In this document: piece by piece, positions 4,797-7,906 of the stretch | How positions within the stretch are numbered: position 1 is the stretch's first letter | Layout of the letters: each line of letters begins with the position of its first letter | NCBI GenBank assembly: GCA_018820005.1 | Contig: JAHJOS010000114.1 | Location: forward strand, 1 to 7,906 | Length of the DNA: 7,906 nucleotides | Direction: 5' to 3' | Source of the DNA: Alphaproteobacteria bacterium | Lineage (GTDB): Bacteria; Pseudomonadota; Alphaproteobacteria; Rhizobiales; Devosiaceae | Translations under genes and position numbers: made by a program | Notes under the pieces: generated by a model | What the model was told of the DNA's origin: nothing | What the model saw: the letters and a program-made list of their open reading frames with translations, nothing else | Databases searched by the model: none

Positions 4797-5642
4797 ATGC
4801 AGTTCGGTGCGAACACGTTTATCTGGACGTCGCCATTCGGGACGAAGGATTTCGGCCTCTTGCCCAGGATCAAGGCGATGGGATTCGATCTCGTCGAAGT
4901 GGCGGTTGAAGACTTCTCGCTGATCGACGTTCCGCTGCTGCGCAAGACCCTTGAGGACAACGGCCTGTCCGTGGCGATCTGCGGCGCTTTCGGGCCGACC
5001 CGGGACATTTCAAGCGACGATCCGGCCATAAGGAGCAATGGCAAGAAATACATTGTCGACTGTATCGGACTGGCCGGGGCGCTCGACAGTACGCTGGTGT
5101 CGGGGCCGCTCTATTCGGCTGTTGGCAAGACCCGCCTGGTTTCGGCCGACCAGAAGGCGCGCGAGCGGGCCTGGTGCGTGCAAAACCTGCGGGAGGTTGG
5201 CCGTGTCGCCAGCGATGCCGGGGTAACGCTGGGGATCGAGCCACTCAATCGCTTCGAGACCGACATGATCAATCTGGTGGAACAGGCCATTGCGCTGATC
5301 CACGAGGTGGACCACCCGACCTACAAGGTTCATATCGATACCTTCCACGCCAACATCGAGGAAAAGAGCATTCCGGACGCGATCCGCGTGGCGGGAAGCC
5401 TCCTGGGACATTTCCACGCCTGCGAGAATGATCGCGGCACCCCTGGTACGGGACACATCGACTGGACCGGCATCCGCGATGCATTGCGCGACATCCACTA
5501 CGATGGCCCCTTCGTCATCGAATCCTTCACGCCGGGGGCGGTGGAAATCGCCAAGGCTGCAGCGATCTGGCGGCCCCTGGCGCCCTCGCAGGACGAGCTG
5601 GCGCGCGAGGGCGTTGGTTTTCTGCGCGCCTTGCTGACCTGA
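4797..5642 (+). CDS. Sugar isomerase/epimerase, D-psicose/D-tagatose 3-epimerase-like TIM barrel
   Basis: A 281-residue cytoplasmic TIM-barrel protein of the ketose 3-epimerase group. Motifs are GIEPLNRFET (146-155), HIDTFHANIEEKSIPDAIR (179-197), HFHACENDRGTPGTGHID (205-222) and FVIESF (239-244). Expected metal ligands are Glu148, Asp181, His207 and Glu242, spaced 33, 26 and 35 residues apart exactly as in the paralogue at 3161-4015. Substrate-contact residues Glu154, His184 and Arg213 are conserved. The segment IEEKSIPDAIRVAGSLLGHFH looks very close to characterised D-psicose 3-epimerases. The ATG at 4797 is chosen because GGGGGGAG lies 5-6 bases before it; a GTG 48 bases upstream would add an Arg-rich extension absent from the family. 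It is the first gene of the plus-strand sugar locus and is probably activated by the regulator encoded just downstream. The true substrate is unknown: a free ketose or a 3-keto sugar derivative made by the nearby oxidoreductase are both possible. Confidence 0.9.
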   Translation: MQFGANTFIWTSPFGTKDFGLLPRIKAMGFDLVEVAVEDFSLIDVPLLRKTLEDNGLSVAICGAFGPTRDISSDDPAIRSNGKKYIVDCIGLAGALDSTLVSGPLYSAVGKTRLVSADQKARERAWCVQNLREVGRVASDAGVTLGIEPLNRFETDMINLVEQAIALIHEVDHPTYKVHIDTFHANIEEKSIPDAIRVAGSLLGHFHACENDRGTPGTGHIDWTGIRDALRDIHYDGPFVIESFTPGAVEIAKAAAIWRPLAPSQDELAREGVGFLRALLT

Positions 5643-5715
5643 CACGTCCACGACGATAGGCAAGCGCCAGAACTGCCCTATAGTGGGCATGCGCTGCGCG
5701 CCCGTCGGAGGTGGG

Positions 5716-6894
5716 ATGGACGACCAATTCAACGTGGCTGTCATCGTCGAGACGTCCAACAGCTACGCCCGTGGCATTCTTCGTGGCATCCACGACTATG
5801 CGCGAAGCCGGCGCTGGACGCTGCATCTGACCGAGCATGGCCGGCACGAGATCGATGAATCGTTTGCTGGCAACTGGAAATTTGACGGTATCATCGCCCG
5901 GATCGAAACCGACGGCATGGCGGGGATCATTGCGGCGATGGATGTGCCCACAGTGGATGTCAGCGCGGCCCGACTGGTGCCTGGTATTCCGTGGGTCGAG
6001 ACAGACGACGAGGCCATCTGCAGGCTGGCGCTGCAGCATCTGCGCGATTGCGGCCTGCAGAACTTCGCCTTTTTCGGCGATCCCTATTACAATTGGTCGA
6101 TCTGGCGGCAGCAGGCGTTTGAACGCATGGTTGGACCTTCCGATAGCGCCGGTGCCCGTATCTTCAACCTGCCAGCCCGCCAGGAGCCGCAGGTGCGCTG
6201 GTGGACGCAGCGCGAGGCCATCCGGGCCTGGCTGGACAGCCTGCCCAAGCCGGTCGGGGTTTTCGCATGCTACGATGGCTGCGGCCAACAGCTGCTTGAA
6301 ATCTGCCGCTACTACGAGATCAAAGTGCCAGACGACGTCGCCATTGTCGGCGTGGACAATGACGAACTGCTCTGCGAGATCACCACGCCAAGCATGTCCA
6401 GCATCGCCCCAAACGCCTTTGGCGCAGGCGCCTGTGCTGCCGAAATTCTCGACCGCATGTTGCATGGAGAGGCGCTGTCGGACGCCAAGCATGCCATTGC
6501 GCCACTTGGCGTGCGCAAGCGCGTGTCCACCGATGTGCTGGCCGTCGAGGACCGCCATGTCGCCGAAGCCATCGCGTTCATTCGCGGCAATGCCCACAGA
6601 AACATCGGGGTCGAGGACCTGCTTGGCGCGGTGCCACTGTCCCGCCGAGTGCTGCAGGCCCGCTTTCGCAAGGCACTCAACCGCACGCCGCACCAGGAAA
6701 TCGCGCGGGTCAGGACCGATGCCGTGCGCGATCTGTTGCTGGAAACGGACATGTCGCTGTCCCAGATCAGCGACGCTGTCGGCATCAAGCATCCCGAATA
6801 TCTCAGCGTCTTTTTCAAGAAGGAGACGGGCACAACCCCGCGCGAGTATCGCGACCGGGTGAGAGCACGGTCGTTCCCGAAAGCGGCGGACTGA
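5716..6894 (+). CDS. XylR-type transcriptional regulator (LacI/PBP-like sensor domain plus AraC-type HTH)
   Basis: A 392-residue DNA-binding protein, the same length as E. coli XylR. Residues about 5-270 form a periplasmic-binding-protein-like sugar sensor: VAVIVETSNSYARGILRGIHDYAR at the start, VPTVDVS (77-83), a conserved FAFFGDPYY (117-125), and DDVAIVGVDNDELLCEITTPSMSSI (206-230), which is typical of LacI/XylR proteins. Residues about 283-385 form an AraC-type double helix-turn-helix, with a first HTH near 297-318 and a second near 346-367 (SLSQISDAVGIKHPEYLSVFF), ending in the signature GTTPREYRDR. ATG at 5716 is preferred over upstream in-frame GTG 5683 and ATG 5689 because GGAGGT lies just before it, although the spacing is short. 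The gap to the epimerase is 73 bases; TATAGT at 5679-5684 could be a weak -10 box, or the two genes may be cotranscribed. The effector is probably a sugar but is not necessarily xylose. Confidence 0.92.
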   Translation: MDDQFNVAVIVETSNSYARGILRGIHDYARSRRWTLHLTEHGRHEIDESFAGNWKFDGIIARIETDGMAGIIAAMDVPTVDVSAARLVPGIPWVETDDEAICRLALQHLRDCGLQNFAFFGDPYYNWSIWRQQAFERMVGPSDSAGARIFNLPARQEPQVRWWTQREAIRAWLDSLPKPVGVFACYDGCGQQLLEICRYYEIKVPDDVAIVGVDNDELLCEITTPSMSSIAPNAFGAGACAAEILDRMLHGEALSDAKHAIAPLGVRKRVSTDVLAVEDRHVAEAIAFIRGNAHRNIGVEDLLGAVPLSRRVLQARFRKALNRTPHQEIARVRTDAVRDLLLETDMSLSQISDAVGIKHPEYLSVFFKKETGTTPREYRDRVRARSFPKAAD

Positions 6895-6919
6895 CCGCCG
6901 ACTGCTCCTGAGCGTGCGA

Positions 6920-6951
6920 AATATCTCAGAAGTCTCGCGCGAATGCTCATG
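6920..6951 (+). promoter_or_regulatory. Candidate XylR/AraC-type operator pair upstream of the oxidoreductase
   Basis: Half-sites AATATCTCAG (6920-6929) and GAATGCTCAT (6941-6950) have CTCA cores 21 bases apart, the same as the pair at 4678-4708. The proximal site and its flank, GCGCGAAT-G-CTCAT, differ from the corresponding epimerase site, GCGCGAAT-A-CTCAT, at one position in 14. The distal copy is less well conserved, as is common for AraC-family sites. This gap (6895-7000) lies directly downstream of the regulator's stop codon. Confidence 0.58.
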
Positions 6952-6967
6952 GCCATGCCGGGAGGGC

Positions 6968-6983
6968 GGGGCATACTTGCCCC
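6968..6983 (+). promoter_or_regulatory. Candidate -10 region inside a perfect inverted repeat upstream of the oxidoreductase
   Basis: CATACT (6972-6977) is a four-of-six match to the -10 consensus and starts 26 bases after the proximal CTCA core. No good -35 box exists, which fits dependence on an activator. The same bases lie within a perfect inverted repeat GGGGCA-TACT-TGCCCC (6968-6983), which could be a second regulator's operator or a 5' leader hairpin. The Shine-Dalgarno GGAGGAAG follows at 6991-6998. Confidence 0.4.
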
Positions 6984-7000
6984 AACCACAGGAGGAAGAC

Positions 7001-7906
7001 ATGGAAAAGGTGCGCGTCGGGCTGATTGGTCTGGGTTTCGGAGCGGAGTTCATCCCAATCTACCAGGCCCACAGGCAGGCCGAAGTCGTCGCCATCTGCC
7101 AGCGGTCGCAGACCAAGCTCGACGACATCGGCGACAGGTTCGGCATCGCGGCGCGCTACACCAATTTCCATGATGTGCTGGCCGATCCCAACGTCGACCT
7201 AGTCCATATCAACAGCCCCATCCCCGATCACGCGCCACAGACGATTGCCGCACTCAAGGCAGGCAAGCATGTCATCTGCACGGTGCCGATGGCCACCACG
7301 CTGGAAGAAGCCGAAGAGATCGTCGCGCTGGTTCGGGAAACCGGTCTCACCTACATGATGGCCGAAACGGTGGTCTACAGCCGGGAATATTTGTTCATCA
7401 AGGAGATGCACGACAAGGGCGAATTGGGCCGGATCCAGTATCTGCAGGCGTCACACCCCCAGGATATGGAGGGTTGGCCGGACTACTGGAAAGACATGGT
7501 GCCGATGCATTATGCGACCCATGTGGTGAGCCCGCTGATGGCGCTGGTCGACGGCATGGCCGACTATGTCAGCTGCTTTGGTTCGGGCACGGTCAACGAC
7601 GAGATCGCCCGCCGCTCCGGTTCGAGTTTTGCGGTGGAATCCTGCCACATCAAGGTGCGCAATTCCGACGTCGCCGCCCATGTCTGGCGCTTCCTCTGGG
7701 ATACGGCGCGCCAGTACCGCGAGAGCATCGACGTCTATGGGTCACTCAAGTCGTTCGAGTGGGAATTGATGACCGGCGAGCAACCGGTGCTGCATACGGC
7801 CAAGCGGCCCGAGCCCGAGATTGCAGAGCGTGTCGAGGTGCCCGACTTCGCGCATCGGCTGCCCGAGGAGATCCGCAAGTTCACCCCCGCCATTGTCGAT
7901 CAGGAC
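7001..7906 (+). CDS. Gfo/Idh/MocA family oxidoreductase, N-terminal 302 residues (runs off the window)
   Basis: The frame is open from ATG 7001 to the last base. These enzymes oxidise or reduce sugars, inositols or their derivatives with a nicotinamide cofactor in the cytoplasm. The N-terminal Rossmann fold shows VGLIGLGFGAEFIP (6-19), followed by VVAICQRS (29-36), where acidic residues normally set cofactor preference, and VHINSPIPDHAPQTIAALKAGKHV (68-91), a hallmark of the family. The usual EKP motif reads CTVPMA (93-98), so the Lys that typically assists catalysis is Val95 here. The C-terminal sheet domain begins near 125 and includes MHYATHVVSPL (169-179), with His174 at the usual catalytic-histidine position. 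GGAGGAAG five bases before the ATG fixes the start. It is separated by 106 bases from the regulator and has its own candidate operator pair. About 50-100 residues are probably missing. Substrate is unknown; action on a 3-keto or epimerised sugar together with the epimerase is an inference. Confidence 0.9.
   Translation, partial: MEKVRVGLIGLGFGAEFIPIYQAHRQAEVVAICQRSQTKLDDIGDRFGIAARYTNFHDVLADPNVDLVHINSPIPDHAPQTIAALKAGKHVICTVPMATTLEEAEEIVALVRETGLTYMMAETVVYSREYLFIKEMHDKGELGRIQYLQASHPQDMEGWPDYWKDMVPMHYATHVVSPLMALVDGMADYVSCFGSGTVNDEIARRSGSSFAVESCHIKVRNSDVAAHVWRFLWDTARQYRESIDVYGSLKSFEWELMTGEQPVLHTAKRPEPEIAERVEVPDFAHRLPEEIRKFTPAIVDQD

Noticed and set aside
5683..5715. Upstream GTG/ATG starts for the XylR-type regulator
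   Set aside because: They lack a Shine-Dalgarno and add an unrelated N-terminal stretch; ATG 5716 follows GGAGGT and gives exactly the E. coli XylR length.
5527..7053. Long minus-strand open frame of 508 codons opposite the regulator gene
   Set aside because: It is antisense to the XylR-type gene and parts of both flanking genes, which have clear domain motifs. The translation has no recognisable domain and is rich in Arg, His and Ala, as expected for GC-rich shadow frames.
1..7906. CRISPR array, toxin-antitoxin pair or phage/defence genes
   Set aside because: No regularly spaced repeats were found, and no coding region matches such systems.

Overview
The window is about 7.9 kb of GC-rich DNA with short intergenic gaps. 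Gene content points to an alphaproteobacterium, most likely Hyphomicrobiales. A Devosia-like genome is my guess from the look of the proteins, not something I can test here. Both tRNA genes encode their CCA ends. The left half is ordinary chromosomal core. The right half is an accessory sugar-catabolism locus.

Layout. Positions 3-212 hold the end of a class III alcohol dehydrogenase (glutathione-dependent formaldehyde dehydrogenase). A UPF0178/YaiI-family protein (217-690) follows directly with a TTG start, then a lipoprotein-type polysaccharide deacetylase (762-1661). Convergent to these, on the minus strand, tRNA-Tyr (2903-2987), rlmB (2057-2809) and a 130-residue protein of unknown function (1665-2057) read in that order. 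The last two overlap by one base. A further minus-strand gene (3161-4015) encodes a ketose 3-epimerase-like TIM-barrel protein. tRNA-Gly(UCC) (4115-4188) with an intrinsic terminator follows on the plus strand. Next comes a gene-poor stretch holding a decayed IS3-family transposase fragment (about 4425-4645).

The accessory locus begins after this scar: a second ketose 3-epimerase-like gene (4797-5642), a XylR-type regulator with a LacI-like sensor joined to an AraC-type DNA-binding domain (5716-6894), and a Gfo/Idh/MocA oxidoreductase that runs off the window (7001-7906). The natural reading is that the regulator senses a sugar and switches on an epimerase and an NAD(P)-linked oxidoreductase that process it. 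The substrate cannot be named from sequence.

The most useful observation is regulatory. The promoters of the second epimerase and of the oxidoreductase each carry two copies of a GAATnCTCAT-like element whose CTCA cores lie exactly 21 bp apart. In each, the proximal copy sits 26-27 bp before a plausible -10 box. That is the geometry expected for an AraC-family activator, and the XylR-type gene lies between the two promoters. These are probably its operators.
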